Source: Candidatus Firestoneibacteriota bacterium (GTDB lineage Bacteria; Oederibacteriota; D2-FULL-39-29). From it: a stretch of DNA of 52,525 nucleotides. This document shows positions 25,406 through 33,866 of the stretch, one piece after another. The notes beneath the pieces were generated by a model that saw only the letters and a program-made list of their open reading frames with translations, made no database searches and had not been told where the DNA came from. The position numbers were made by a program, and so were the translations under genes. Within the stretch, counting starts at the first letter, position 1; each line of letters opens with the position of its first letter. The stretch is taken from NCBI GenBank assembly GCA_903891415.1, contig CAITEH010000020.1, forward strand, positions 1 through 52,525. The letters are read 5' to 3'.

Positions 25406-26332
25406 ATGCTGAGAAAATTGACAGGGTCTGTGCTTCTGTGGCTGGTCATCGTAACCGCGGTTTCCGCAGAGACCTTTAACGCGATCTTGATCTCGCTTGA
25501 CGGCGCGCGCAGGGAACGCCTGTATTCCATGCTTGCGGAAGGCAAACTGCCGGCAATAAAAGGGATGAAAGAAAACGGCGCGCTTGTTGAAATAAAGGTT
25601 GAAGGTCATCAGACCGAGACCGGGCCGGGCCATGCCGAAATGCTGACCGGGCTTCCTAAAGAAATTACCAATGTTTATACCAACCCAAAATATGACGCTA
25701 TTCCTGAAGGATATACTATCGGAGAGCGGTTGGAAAAAGCTCTGGGGAAGGATAATATTGTTACTATCATGGTAATGGGGAAAGCGGGCTATATGGGCTC
25801 GCGCAGCCCTGTCGAGTTCACGGAAAGTGAAAAAGGGGAATGGTGGGGAAATATGACCCAGCCTTACATAAACGCAAAAAAGAACATAGATTTCTGGTTT
25901 GGAGATGATTATAAATCCGCGGATTTGGTTGCGGGGAAAGGGCTGAGCTTAATACAGAGATTCAAGGATCAAAGGTTTTTTATGTTCCTGCATTTTAAAG
26001 ATACAGATTCGATGGGCCATACTTTTGGGGAAAACTCTCCTGCCTATGAAGCCGCATTCACTATCGAGGATGCCTGGATAGGAAAGCTCATTGAAAAACT
26101 CAAAGAATTAAAGCTCTACAATAAAACACTTATATATGTAACGGCCGATCACGGTTTCGATAAAGGCCAAAAAACTCATATGGATGCCCCGGATATTTTT
26201 TTGGCTACAAATGACAAAACAGTTCATAAGAACGGTACCCAGGCCGATATTGTGCCCACTATATTGACCCAGTTTAATGTGGATCTTTCTAAACTTGAAC
26301 CGAAACTTCCCGGGAAGGCGTTGAACCAATAG
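25406..26332 (+). CDS. Exported alkaline-phosphatase-superfamily phosphodiesterase
   Basis: Type I phosphodiesterase/nucleotide pyrophosphatase-like enzyme, exported to the periplasm or outside. Seen: a signal peptide (MLRKLTGSVLLWLVIVTAVSA) and the full set of metal and nucleophile positions of the family. These are D32 in ISLDGA, T72 in TGPGHAEMLTG (probable nucleophile), D201 and H205 in DTDSMGH, D248 and H249 in TADHGF, and H258 in KTHMD. At 308 residues it is a compact member without the large cap of eukaryotic enzymes. It could remove phosphate or phosphodiester groups from a glycan or from nucleotides; a sulfatase is less likely because the formylglycine motif CxPxR is absent. It is followed closely by a remnant of the GH123-like family. 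Confidence 0.78.
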   Translation: MLRKLTGSVLLWLVIVTAVSAETFNAILISLDGARRERLYSMLAEGKLPAIKGMKENGALVEIKVEGHQTETGPGHAEMLTGLPKEITNVYTNPKYDAIPEGYTIGERLEKALGKDNIVTIMVMGKAGYMGSRSPVEFTESEKGEWWGNMTQPYINAKKNIDFWFGDDYKSADLVAGKGLSLIQRFKDQRFFMFLHFKDTDSMGHTFGENSPAYEAAFTIEDAWIGKLIEKLKELKLYNKTLIYVTADHGFDKGQKTHMDAPDIFLATNDKTVHKNGTQADIVPTILTQFNVDLSKLEPKLPGKALNQ

Positions 26333-26358
26333 AAATTAATCTTGTTTAGGAGCCCGTA

Positions 26359-26723
26359 ATGTTTGAAAATACGGATAAATTTCTGAAAGCAATGGTCATC
26401 AGGACTTCTCTCAAAAAACGGTCCTTGAACTTTTAAAGAACAAAGGTATCAGCATTAACGATGTCCTTACGGTCTGCGCCGCCGCGGGAATAACAAAAAT
26501 GGAGCCGGAGGAATTGTTTAAGAAAAGGAAAAAAGTAAACACCACTTTTGAGTTTTTAGCGGACTTGAAACTTGAGAAAGAAGCAAAAGCGGCTTTGGAT
26601 GCTCTCATAAAAAAACTTAAAAATGCGCTGGAAGAAGAAAAGAAAAAAATAAGAGGGAAGGCGGTAAATGCCGGTAGATTCGTGTTTGCAGTTAAAGTAG
26701 AGACCTGTCAATATTTATCCTAA
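26359..26723 (+). pseudogene. Frameshifted stand-alone copy of the GH123-family C-terminal helical domain
   Basis: ATG 26359 has a good AGGAG upstream but its frame stops at 26434. In the next frame, beginning about 26379, the sequence reads SQKTVLELLKNKG, then VCAAAGITKMEPEELFKKRK and FEFLADLKLEKEAK. This matches the last ~90 residues of the GH123-like proteins at 29182, 31523 and 40442. Joining the two frames once, after the codons for MFENTDK, gives about 120 residues ending QYLS. No catalytic part of the parent gene lies upstream. It is either a remnant left by recombination or a small free-standing domain gene with a frameshift. ATG 26499 could still start a 74-residue product with part of the domain. 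Confidence 0.6.
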
Positions 26724-26786
26724 ACAGCAGGGTAGAAGATATTTCAGTAAATTGATAGCTAAAAACAAACTTTTCAAGGAGGTAAC

Positions 26787-27611
26787 GTGGTTCCGTACAG
26801 CAAATACCGCATGGATCTTTTGGGTTCTAAGGCAATTTCCGAGTATATGAGGAAAAATGACCTGGTGATACTTCCGGTTGGCTGCTTTGAAATGCATGGT
26901 CCGAATATTCCTGTTGCCTGTGATACTTTTATTGACTGGGGTTTTTCTCTTCTGCTGGCCGAAGAATGGAAATGTCTGGTCTTTCCTCCTGTTTACTACA
27001 CTTATCCCGGAGCCACAGCTGACTGGCCCGGTACCGTAAATATTTCCATAGGCGCAACCACGGCCTACCTGAAAGAGGTGGTAAATGCGATCTATAAAAA
27101 CGGTTTTAAAAAGATAGTCCTGGTCGCCTCGCATGGTCCAAATAGTTTTATGTTAATGTCGCTGATCCGTGATTATTTTCAGGAGACCGGCCGTGTTGTT
27201 GCACACTTTAATCCTTATGACAAACTTTTTCCTGATGCTGAGTGCAAAAAGAGCCTTGGTTATTCCGCCGGCGAAGATATAATCGTACTTGCCGGAATGA
27301 GGATCCTCGGGTTGGATAGCTCTTATGACCCAAGGAATAAAAAAGATCTTCCTATGTCGTATCCCAAAAACAATTATGGAAAGCTTAACAAAATGGCGGT
27401 AGCATTGCCCTGGCTTATGGACAAAGATTTCCAGCACACCGGAATAAGATCCTGCCTCAAGTCCTCGGATGCTGACAAAGCCGTAGCCATAGTAAAAAAA
27501 GCTGTTAAAACTTACAGGGGTTTTCCGAAGGATTTTGCGAAATATCAGAAAGAGATCGCGGCCCAAGTCAGAAAAAAACCCTGGGCAAAACCGTCCATAT
27601 GGTCGCGGTAA
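26787..27611 (+). CDS. Creatininase-family metallohydrolase
   Basis: Member of the creatininase (creatinine amidohydrolase) family of metal-dependent amidohydrolases. Seen: LPVGCFEMHGPNIPVACD (E35, H37 and D46 as metal ligands), ADWPGTVNISI, VLVASHGPN (the usual HGGN is changed to HGPN) and SAGED near residue 165. Length (274) is normal. Many members have nothing to do with creatinine and cut small cyclic amides or cofactor precursors, and the altered HGPN argues for a different substrate. Start: GTG 26787 directly after a strong AAGGAGG. No signal peptide, so cytoplasmic. It sits between broken genes, so no operon partner is evident. Confidence 0.75.
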   Translation: MVPYSKYRMDLLGSKAISEYMRKNDLVILPVGCFEMHGPNIPVACDTFIDWGFSLLLAEEWKCLVFPPVYYTYPGATADWPGTVNISIGATTAYLKEVVNAIYKNGFKKIVLVASHGPNSFMLMSLIRDYFQETGRVVAHFNPYDKLFPDAECKKSLGYSAGEDIIVLAGMRILGLDSSYDPRNKKDLPMSYPKNNYGKLNKMAVALPWLMDKDFQHTGIRSCLKSSDADKAVAIVKKAVKTYRGFPKDFAKYQKEIAAQVRKKPWAKPSIWSR

Positions 27612-27693
27612 GCAGGGAATAGATAACCATGCAAAGGATATAACTATTAAACAATCAGACAAACAAACTGCGTGCTTCTATGATTCGAATTAA

Positions 27694-27704
27694 TTTGCTA
27701 TAAT
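27694..27704 (+). promoter_or_regulatory. Extended -10 promoter TTTGCTATAAT
   Basis: TTTGC followed by a perfect TATAAT. The predicted transcript start (about 27711) falls right at the TTG that opens the alanine racemase remnant, so the original transcript would have had almost no leader. No good -35 box is visible, as is usual for extended -10 promoters. The same 11 bases occur at 22438. Confidence 0.45.
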
Positions 27705-27711
27705 CAACCCT

Positions 27712-27891
27712 TTGGAGCAAACCCGGGTTGAGGTAGATATAAAGGCGGTTATTCATAATGTCAAGGAAGCTGAGAAGAGGATTGACAAAGGTGTTAAGAT
27801 TTGCGCTGTTATCAAAGATAACACTTACGGGAAGAAATGTTTTTTGGCGTGTTTTCTTGGCGCTTGTACCTTGTCCCTTGCCGTTGTTTAA
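27712..27891 (+). pseudogene. alr: 5' remnant of an alanine racemase gene
   Basis: From TTG 27712 the frame reads TRVEVDIKAVIHNVKEAEKR, then KGVKICAVIKDNTYGKK. This is the N-terminus of alanine racemase: the TRxEIDLxAxxxN start, and the pyridoxal-phosphate lysine (K35) in the VxKxxxYG block with Y39. The match stops after about 42 codons, near 27835, and the frame ends at a TAA (27889-27891) after an unrelated hydrophobic run. Normal enzymes are about 370 residues, so more than 85 percent is missing. It cannot be active. It points to a deletion or an insertion event just upstream of the URO-D-like gene. Confidence 0.65.
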
Positions 27892-27921
27892 TCTGTGAAA
27901 TCGTTCTAGATGGAGAAAGCT

Positions 27922-29073
27922 ATGGCAGAAAAACCCAATATAGATTCGAATCTCAAGTATCAAAGATTAGAAACTGCGCTTTTGCATGGGAAACCGGATC
28001 GGACGCCTATTCTTTTGTCTACGGATGATTCGTTCCAGGCACTTGCGGCGGGCTGGGATTATTATGACTGGTACTATAGGCCTTTTGATGAAGTTCTTGA
28101 CGCGCTTTTTGCCTTTCATAAACGCTTTCCTCTTCAGGACGGCTTGTCGCCGTCATTTAACAGGGCTATGGACCCGGGGAAACTCCTTGTAAACAAAGAA
28201 GGAAGACGGATTGTTATTGACGCAAAAAAAGGCCGGGAGTGGCAGGTGCCAAAAGAGATGCACATCTGGAGCGGCCCGGATTTTAAGGATGTAACCGAAG
28301 AAAAATCGGAAAAGGAAGTAACAATCCCCTCATTGGAAAAAATTCAGGAAGAGATGAAACAACTAACGGAGGAGTCGGTTTCAAAGCCGGCTCTTCGGAC
28401 AAAACTGGTCAGGGAGAAAATAGGTCCGGATGTATTTTACGCAGAGTGTGCGGGTATGCCTTTCCCGTCAACTGTTTGGCGGCTGGGTGATATGGAACGC
28501 GCTTTCATGGTATTTGCTGAAGATAGAAAATTATTCCGTACCGCTCTGGAACTTGAAGCGGAAAAGGTAATACGCCGCATTCCCTTTATGTCCAAAGCCG
28601 GCGCAAACGCGCTGAGGTTCAATGCTTATTTTGAGGGGGCGGATATGATAGCGCCTTCCGACTGGCACGAGATGTGTTTTCCTTATTATCGCCGGATTGC
28701 CGCGGAGTGTAAGAAAGCCGGGGTCTTCAGCATGGTTTGGTTCTTAAATGACTGCCTGCCTTTGGCTAAATGGCTGGCTGATGCCGGTATTGATTGCCTC
28801 TGCGTGGAACAACCGAGGCGCGGGTACTCTAGCGATCTTTCTGAATTCCGGAAAATTGTCGGCAATAATATAACCCTCACCGGCTGGACAGGAGAACAGG
28901 AAACCATCTGTGATGACCGCCCTGCCATAGAAAAGAGAATAAACGAACAATATGACGCAGCCGGAAAAAACGGGAATTTTATTTTCAGCACGACCTATCT
29001 GACCGCGGAAACTTCACCTGAGACTATAGAGTATTTTTGCGAAAAAATAGCAAAAATAAAATTCAAAATTTGA
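27922..29073 (+). CDS. Uroporphyrinogen decarboxylase-like protein
   Basis: Member of the URO-D superfamily, which includes uroporphyrinogen decarboxylase and corrinoid-dependent methyltransferases such as MtaA/MtbA. Seen: the start RLETALLHGKPDRTPI typical of the superfamily, a central GADMIAPSDWHEMCFPYYRR followed by an AAECKKAG helix, and a late WTGEQ and TETI-type region. Classic HemE active-site residues are not obvious and no haem genes are near, so a methyltransferase-like or unknown decarboxylase role is more likely. URO-D-like proteins of this kind often occur in sugar-degradation loci of unusual bacteria, but their role there is unknown. ATG 27922 is chosen over ATG 27910 because GGAG lies 6 bases before it. 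No signal peptide. Confidence 0.72.
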   Translation: MAEKPNIDSNLKYQRLETALLHGKPDRTPILLSTDDSFQALAAGWDYYDWYYRPFDEVLDALFAFHKRFPLQDGLSPSFNRAMDPGKLLVNKEGRRIVIDAKKGREWQVPKEMHIWSGPDFKDVTEEKSEKEVTIPSLEKIQEEMKQLTEESVSKPALRTKLVREKIGPDVFYAECAGMPFPSTVWRLGDMERAFMVFAEDRKLFRTALELEAEKVIRRIPFMSKAGANALRFNAYFEGADMIAPSDWHEMCFPYYRRIAAECKKAGVFSMVWFLNDCLPLAKWLADAGIDCLCVEQPRRGYSSDLSEFRKIVGNNITLTGWTGEQETICDDRPAIEKRINEQYDAAGKNGNFIFSTTYLTAETSPETIEYFCEKIAKIKFKI

Positions 29074-29181
29074 AACAAAAAAGACAAAAAAATAAACATA
29101 AAACAAAAATGCTGTGATATTTAAATGGTTTTTGATTTGGTTTGGGGTTTTTAGTTAAAGATATTTTTTCAGGAGGTATTA

Positions 29182-31497
29182 ATGAAAAAAGCAGTATATG
29201 ATCTGGGTGCGGTACTGGTAGTGCTGAGTATCATTCTACCGGTTAAGTTAGCTGCGGAGGTCAAGATCTGGACCAGTGATGTCGTGTCCGATGAGCTGTC
29301 TTTGAAAGCTGTTAAAGAGTTAAAGCCGGTTACCCTGGTAGGGGCCCGTAACGGCAGCTTCTCGGGTAAGATCGTAGTAGAGTCTTCCGATAACATAAAG
29401 AGTGTTAAGGCCGCCGCGGGCGCTTTGACCGGAAAAGACGGAAATATTCCTGCTCAAAATATACAGATCCGGTACGGAAAATTTTGGGATAATAACGGCA
29501 GCAGGGAACCTAAAGGCGCCGATATTCTTATGGAAACTCCTGTGGAAGCGGCTCCAATAAAGGGCCACGCGGTAGTCCCGGTATGGGTCACAGTTACTGT
29601 TCCAAAAGACGCAAGCGCGGGTACATATACCGGCGAGGTTAATGTTCAGGCGGACGGCGCCTCGGCAAGAGTTAAACTGAACCTTGAGGTTTCGGATTGG
29701 ACTATGCCTGACTCGCAGGACTACCGTACTTTTACCGATTTTGTGCAGTCTCCTGATTCTCTGGCCGTTGAATATAATGTTCCTCTCTGGTCTGAAAAAC
29801 ACTGGAAACTTATTGACCGTTCTTTCCGCCTCCTAAGCGGCACCGGCAGCCGGGTTGTATATGTCCCGCTAATATGCCGGACTAATTTTGGAAATGAGCA
29901 GACGATGGTCCGCTGGATAAAAAAGGGCGCGAATAGTTATGATTATGACTATACCGTACTTGACAGGTACCTGGACTCAGCCGAAAAGAACCTGGGGAAG
30001 CCCAAACAGATTATTATTTTGGTCTGGGATATCAGCATGTCAACCAAGTCCTTGTCCGGAGGTATAAATACATATGCGCCGGATAAAGGTAAAGCAGTCA
30101 CAGAAAGCCGCCAGCAATTATTGGGAAAAGGCGCCCGAGTTACGGCTTTGGACCCCGGGACAAATAGCACAAGTACACTGACCCTTCCCCGCTATGAAGA
30201 CCCGGCGAGTAAGTCACTCTGGCAGCCGATGTTCACGGAAGTTCTGAAAAGAATGAAAAAGCGCGAGCTTGAAAAGAACCTGATGCTTGGTATTATGCCT
30301 GACATTTGGCCCAGCAAAGAGGAAGTGACTTTCTGGAATGATGTGTCGGGAGGGCTGGCCTGGGCTATTCACGGCCATGCCGGCGCTGCAAACGATGTTA
30401 TGATAGGAAACAAGGGCTTATATAAAATCGCTGATATCGGCTACGCCGCCTTTGTATATAATCTGGTTTACAATGTTAATCCGGACAAAGGAAGGCTGTA
30501 TGGCTGGAAGATACCGGCCCTGCTTTCGGCTTACGATAGATTTGTAATGAATCAGACTTCCTGCTGCGGCATAAGGGAGGCTCCGGCCTTTAATATTACC
30601 GGGGGGCAGCGCGGACTTGGACGGTTATCAGCAGAATTTTGGTATGCTGTGAAAGACAAGACCGGCGCGCGCGGAGGCTCTGTGTTTATGCGTTACCCGG
30701 AAAATAACTGGAGGAACCTGGACATAGGAGATTGGTTTCTTGCCCCCGGCCCGGACGGCGCATTGTCTACGGCGCGGCTGGAGTCTCTTAAAGAGGGAGT
30801 ACAGGTTTGTGAAGCGAGGATATTTTTGGAAGACGCACTGCTGGACGCAAACAAGAAGGCAAAACTTGGTTCGGACCTGGCCAAGCGGAGCCAGGAAGGC
30901 CTCGACGAACAGCACCGTGCAATGTGGAAGAGTGTTTGGAGTAACGACGAAGATCTGAAACTTGTAGGTAAAACGGAAGGCAACTGCCGTAATCCGCCGG
31001 AAGCGCTGTGGTTTGGCCTGGTGAAGGCCGGCAAGAAGATGCCGGGATACTGGGACGGTCCTTCAAATACTTTGCGCGCCGATGAGGCACGAAAAGGCGG
31101 AGAGATCTTTGCCGTCGGATGGCAGGACAGAGAAAAAAAGCTCTTTGATCTTGCGGGCGAAGCGGATGCAAAACTGACCGGTGGAGCCAGCAGCAGGTCT
31201 TCTGATTCTTCGGGGCCGGTCGCCGAGGTGATAAGCAAAAATACTAGTATTCCCAGGGAAAAAGTCCTTGAACTTTTAAGAAATAAGGGGACCAACAGGG
31301 ACGAGATCATCTCCGTCTGTGCGGCTGCGGAAATCACAAAAGGGGATCCGGATGAACTTTACAAGAAAAGAAAGAAAGTAAATACTAACTATGATTTTTT
31401 GAGCGATCTGAAACTTGACAAAGAAACAAAAGTTAAATTAGATGCGCTCGTTAAAACAATAAAAGGTTCTATAGAAGAGAAAAAGAATAAAAAGTAA
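29182..31497 (+). CDS. GH123-like (DUF4091-type) secreted protein, copy A
   Basis: Exported glycosidase-like protein. Seen: a signal peptide (MKKAVYDLGAVLVVLSIILP), an N-terminal beta-sandwich (~25-180) with VPVWVTVTVPKDASAGTYTG typical of GH123/DUF4091 proteins, a barrel-like catalytic region (~185-610), and an end motif ARLESLKEGVQVCEARIFLE like the LREGIxDYEY block of that family. Residues ~675-771 form an extra helical tail with two related ~30-residue halves. GH123 enzymes are beta-N-acetylgalactosaminidases, but I cannot confirm the catalytic Asp-Glu pair here, so activity is an inference. Strong AGGAGG ribosome site. First of a tandem set; the next copy begins 25 bases after its stop and is highly similar throughout. 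Confidence 0.7.
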   Translation: MKKAVYDLGAVLVVLSIILPVKLAAEVKIWTSDVVSDELSLKAVKELKPVTLVGARNGSFSGKIVVESSDNIKSVKAAAGALTGKDGNIPAQNIQIRYGKFWDNNGSREPKGADILMETPVEAAPIKGHAVVPVWVTVTVPKDASAGTYTGEVNVQADGASARVKLNLEVSDWTMPDSQDYRTFTDFVQSPDSLAVEYNVPLWSEKHWKLIDRSFRLLSGTGSRVVYVPLICRTNFGNEQTMVRWIKKGANSYDYDYTVLDRYLDSAEKNLGKPKQIIILVWDISMSTKSLSGGINTYAPDKGKAVTESRQQLLGKGARVTALDPGTNSTSTLTLPRYEDPASKSLWQPMFTEVLKRMKKRELEKNLMLGIMPDIWPSKEEVTFWNDVSGGLAWAIHGHAGAANDVMIGNKGLYKIADIGYAAFVYNLVYNVNPDKGRLYGWKIPALLSAYDRFVMNQTSCCGIREAPAFNITGGQRGLGRLSAEFWYAVKDKTGARGGSVFMRYPENNWRNLDIGDWFLAPGPDGALSTARLESLKEGVQVCEARIFLEDALLDANKKAKLGSDLAKRSQEGLDEQHRAMWKSVWSNDEDLKLVGKTEGNCRNPPEALWFGLVKAGKKMPGYWDGPSNTLRADEARKGGEIFAVGWQDREKKLFDLAGEADAKLTGGASSRSSDSSGPVAEVISKNTSIPREKVLELLRNKGTNRDEIISVCAAAEITKGDPDELYKKRKKVNTNYDFLSDLKLDKETKVKLDALVKTIKGSIEEKKNKK

Positions 31498-31522
31498 ATA
31501 TTGAACCGGGAGGATCTATTTA

Positions 31523-33844
31523 ATGAAAAAAGCAATATTCAAACTGGCCGCAGCGCTGGTAATACTGGGGAGCGTTTTTCCGGGTAAGTTAGCGGCGGAG
31601 GTCAAGTTCTGGACCAGTGATATTGTATCCAATGAGCTGTCTCTAAAAGCGGTTAAAGAGTTAAAGCCTGTTACCCTGGTTGGCGCCAGAAACGGCAGTT
31701 TTTCCGGCAAAATAGTTATTGAATCCAACGGTGCGGTTAAGGGAATAAAGGCCTCTGCGGGTGTTTTGACCGGAAAAGACGGCACTATTCCGGCGCAAAA
31801 TATACAAATTCGCTACGGAAAATTTTGGGATGTACATGGCGGCAGAGAACCTGCAGGCGCCGATATTCTTTTGGAAACTCCTCAGGATGCGTCTCCCGTA
31901 AAGGGCCGGACGGTGGTGCCTGTATGGGTAACTGTTACTGTGCCAAAAGATGCGAGTGCGGGAATCTATACCGGCGAGGTAAATGTTCAGGCGGAAGGTT
32001 CTTCGGTCAGAGTGAAAATTAATATGGAGGTCGAGGACTGGACGATGCCTGATTCGCAGGATTACCGCACCTTTACGGACTTTATTCAATCCCCTGATTC
32101 TCTGGCTGTCGAATATGATGTTCCTCTTTGGTCTGAAAAGCACTGGAAACTTATTGACAAATCTTTCAAGCTCTTAAGCGGCACCGGCAGCCGGGTTGTT
32201 TATGTGCCGCTTATCTGCCGGACTAATTTTGGCAATGAGCAGACTATGGTGCGCTGGGTTAAAAAGGGTACGAACAGTTATAATTATGACTATACCATTC
32301 TTGATAGATATTTGGACTCAGCCGAGAAGAATCTGGGCAAGCCGAAACAGGTCATTTTTTTGGTCTGGGATATATGTATGTCTGCAAAGTCACTGGAAAG
32401 AGGGCTGTGGGATAAGAATAACGCCACTGGTAAAACCCGGCAAGACCTGCTTGGAAAAGGAGCCCGTGTGACGGCTCTGGACCCTGTGACAAATAGCACG
32501 AGTACAATAACCCTTCCCCGCTATGAAGACCCGGCGAGTAAGTCCCTGTGGCAGCCGATGTTTACGGAAGTGATGAAAAGGATGAAAAAGCGGGAAATAG
32601 AAAAGACCGCGATGCTGGGAATAATGCCTGACCTTTGGCCCAGCAAAGAGGAAGTGACTTTCTGGAAGGATATTGCGGGAGATATGGGCTGGGCTATTCA
32701 TGGCCACGCCGGCTCCGCCCAGGATGTATTAATAGGGAAAAAAGGACTATATAAGATTTCCGATATCGCTTATGCCGCCTTCGTTTATGATCTAGTGTAC
32801 AATGTAAGCACGGAAAAAGGACGGCTGTACGGCTGGAAGGGTCCGGCGTTGATTTCAGCTTACGATAGATTTGTAATGAATGCGTATTCCTGTTTGGCTG
32901 TACGGGAGGCCCCGGTCTTTAATATTACCGGAGGCCAGCGCGGGCTTGGGCGGTTGTCAGCAGAATTCTGGTATGCAGTGAAAGATAAGAAAGGCGGGCG
33001 CGGCGGGCCGGTATTTTCGCGGTATCCGGAAAACAACTGGCGCAACCTGGATATAGGCGATTGGTTTCTTGCCCCCGGGCCGGAGAGCACAGTATCTACG
33101 GCGCGTTTGGAGTCTCTTAAAGAAGGGGTACAGGTATGCGAGGCGAGGATCTTTCTGGAAGATGCACTGCTGGACGGAACAAAGAAATCCAAACTTGGTT
33201 CGGATCTGGCCAAGCGGAGTCAGGAGGCACTTGATGAGCATCACCGCGCGATGTGGAAGACTGCCTGGAACAACGACGAAGACCGTAAACTGGTGGGAGT
33301 CGCTCCGGGAAGTCGAAATCCACAAGAAAATATATGGGGAATGCTGGTAAAGGCCGGAAAAAAGCTGCCCGGCTTCTGGGACGGTCCGGCCCGTACCTTG
33401 AGAGCAGAAGAAGCCCAAAAAGGTGAGGAGTGGTTTGCCCTCGAGTGGCAGGAACGGGAAAAGAAACTCTTTGTTCTTGCGGGTGAAGCAGATGCAAAAC
33501 TAACCGGCGGAGCCAGCAGCAAAACTTCCGATCCTTCGGGGCCGGTCGCCGAGGCGGTAAGTAATAATACCGGTATTCCCAAGGATAAAGTTCTTGAACT
33601 TTTAAGAAACAAAGGGACCAACAAGGACGAGGTCATCTCCGTCTGCGCCGCGGCGGAGATCACAAAAGGTGACCCGGATGAACTTTACAAGAAAAGAAAA
33701 AAAGTAAATACCAACTTTGATTTTTTAAGCGACCTGAAACTTGACAAAGACGCAAAAGCAAGTCTGGACGCTCTCATAAAAAAAATTAAATCCGCAGTTG
33801 AAGAAGAAAAGAATAAGAAAAAGGCGGCCGTACCCGGTAAATGA
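31523..33844 (+). CDS. GH123-like (DUF4091-type) secreted protein, copy B
   Basis: Close paralogue of the preceding gene, similar over its whole length (signal peptide MKKAIFKLAAALVILGSVFP, same beta-sandwich, catalytic region and helical tail). Long identical blocks include YRTFTDF and VPLWSEKHWKLID. Differences lie mainly in the loop after VWDI (about residues 285-300), where B has the motif SLERGLWDKN instead of A's glycine-rich loop, and in the surface of the last quarter. The two are therefore an old tandem duplication kept under selection and perhaps specialised to different substrates. It ends EEEKNKKKAAVPGK. The true start of the next gene, GTG 33867, lies 22 bases after the stop. Confidence 0.7.
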   Translation: MKKAIFKLAAALVILGSVFPGKLAAEVKFWTSDIVSNELSLKAVKELKPVTLVGARNGSFSGKIVIESNGAVKGIKASAGVLTGKDGTIPAQNIQIRYGKFWDVHGGREPAGADILLETPQDASPVKGRTVVPVWVTVTVPKDASAGIYTGEVNVQAEGSSVRVKINMEVEDWTMPDSQDYRTFTDFIQSPDSLAVEYDVPLWSEKHWKLIDKSFKLLSGTGSRVVYVPLICRTNFGNEQTMVRWVKKGTNSYNYDYTILDRYLDSAEKNLGKPKQVIFLVWDICMSAKSLERGLWDKNNATGKTRQDLLGKGARVTALDPVTNSTSTITLPRYEDPASKSLWQPMFTEVMKRMKKREIEKTAMLGIMPDLWPSKEEVTFWKDIAGDMGWAIHGHAGSAQDVLIGKKGLYKISDIAYAAFVYDLVYNVSTEKGRLYGWKGPALISAYDRFVMNAYSCLAVREAPVFNITGGQRGLGRLSAEFWYAVKDKKGGRGGPVFSRYPENNWRNLDIGDWFLAPGPESTVSTARLESLKEGVQVCEARIFLEDALLDGTKKSKLGSDLAKRSQEALDEHHRAMWKTAWNNDEDRKLVGVAPGSRNPQENIWGMLVKAGKKLPGFWDGPARTLRAEEAQKGEEWFALEWQEREKKLFVLAGEADAKLTGGASSKTSDPSGPVAEAVSNNTGIPKDKVLELLRNKGTNKDEVISVCAAAEITKGDPDELYKKRKKVNTNFDFLSDLKLDKDAKASLDALIKKIKSAVEEEKNKKKAAVPGK

Positions 33845-33866
33845 CAATTTTCTAGTCGGGGGCTCA

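Noticed and set aside
33798-33866. Longer form of beta-helix protein 1 starting at TTG 33798.
   Set aside because: It would overlap the previous gene by 47 bases, has no ribosome site of its own, and adds a highly basic stretch before the signal peptide; GTG 33867 explains the data better.
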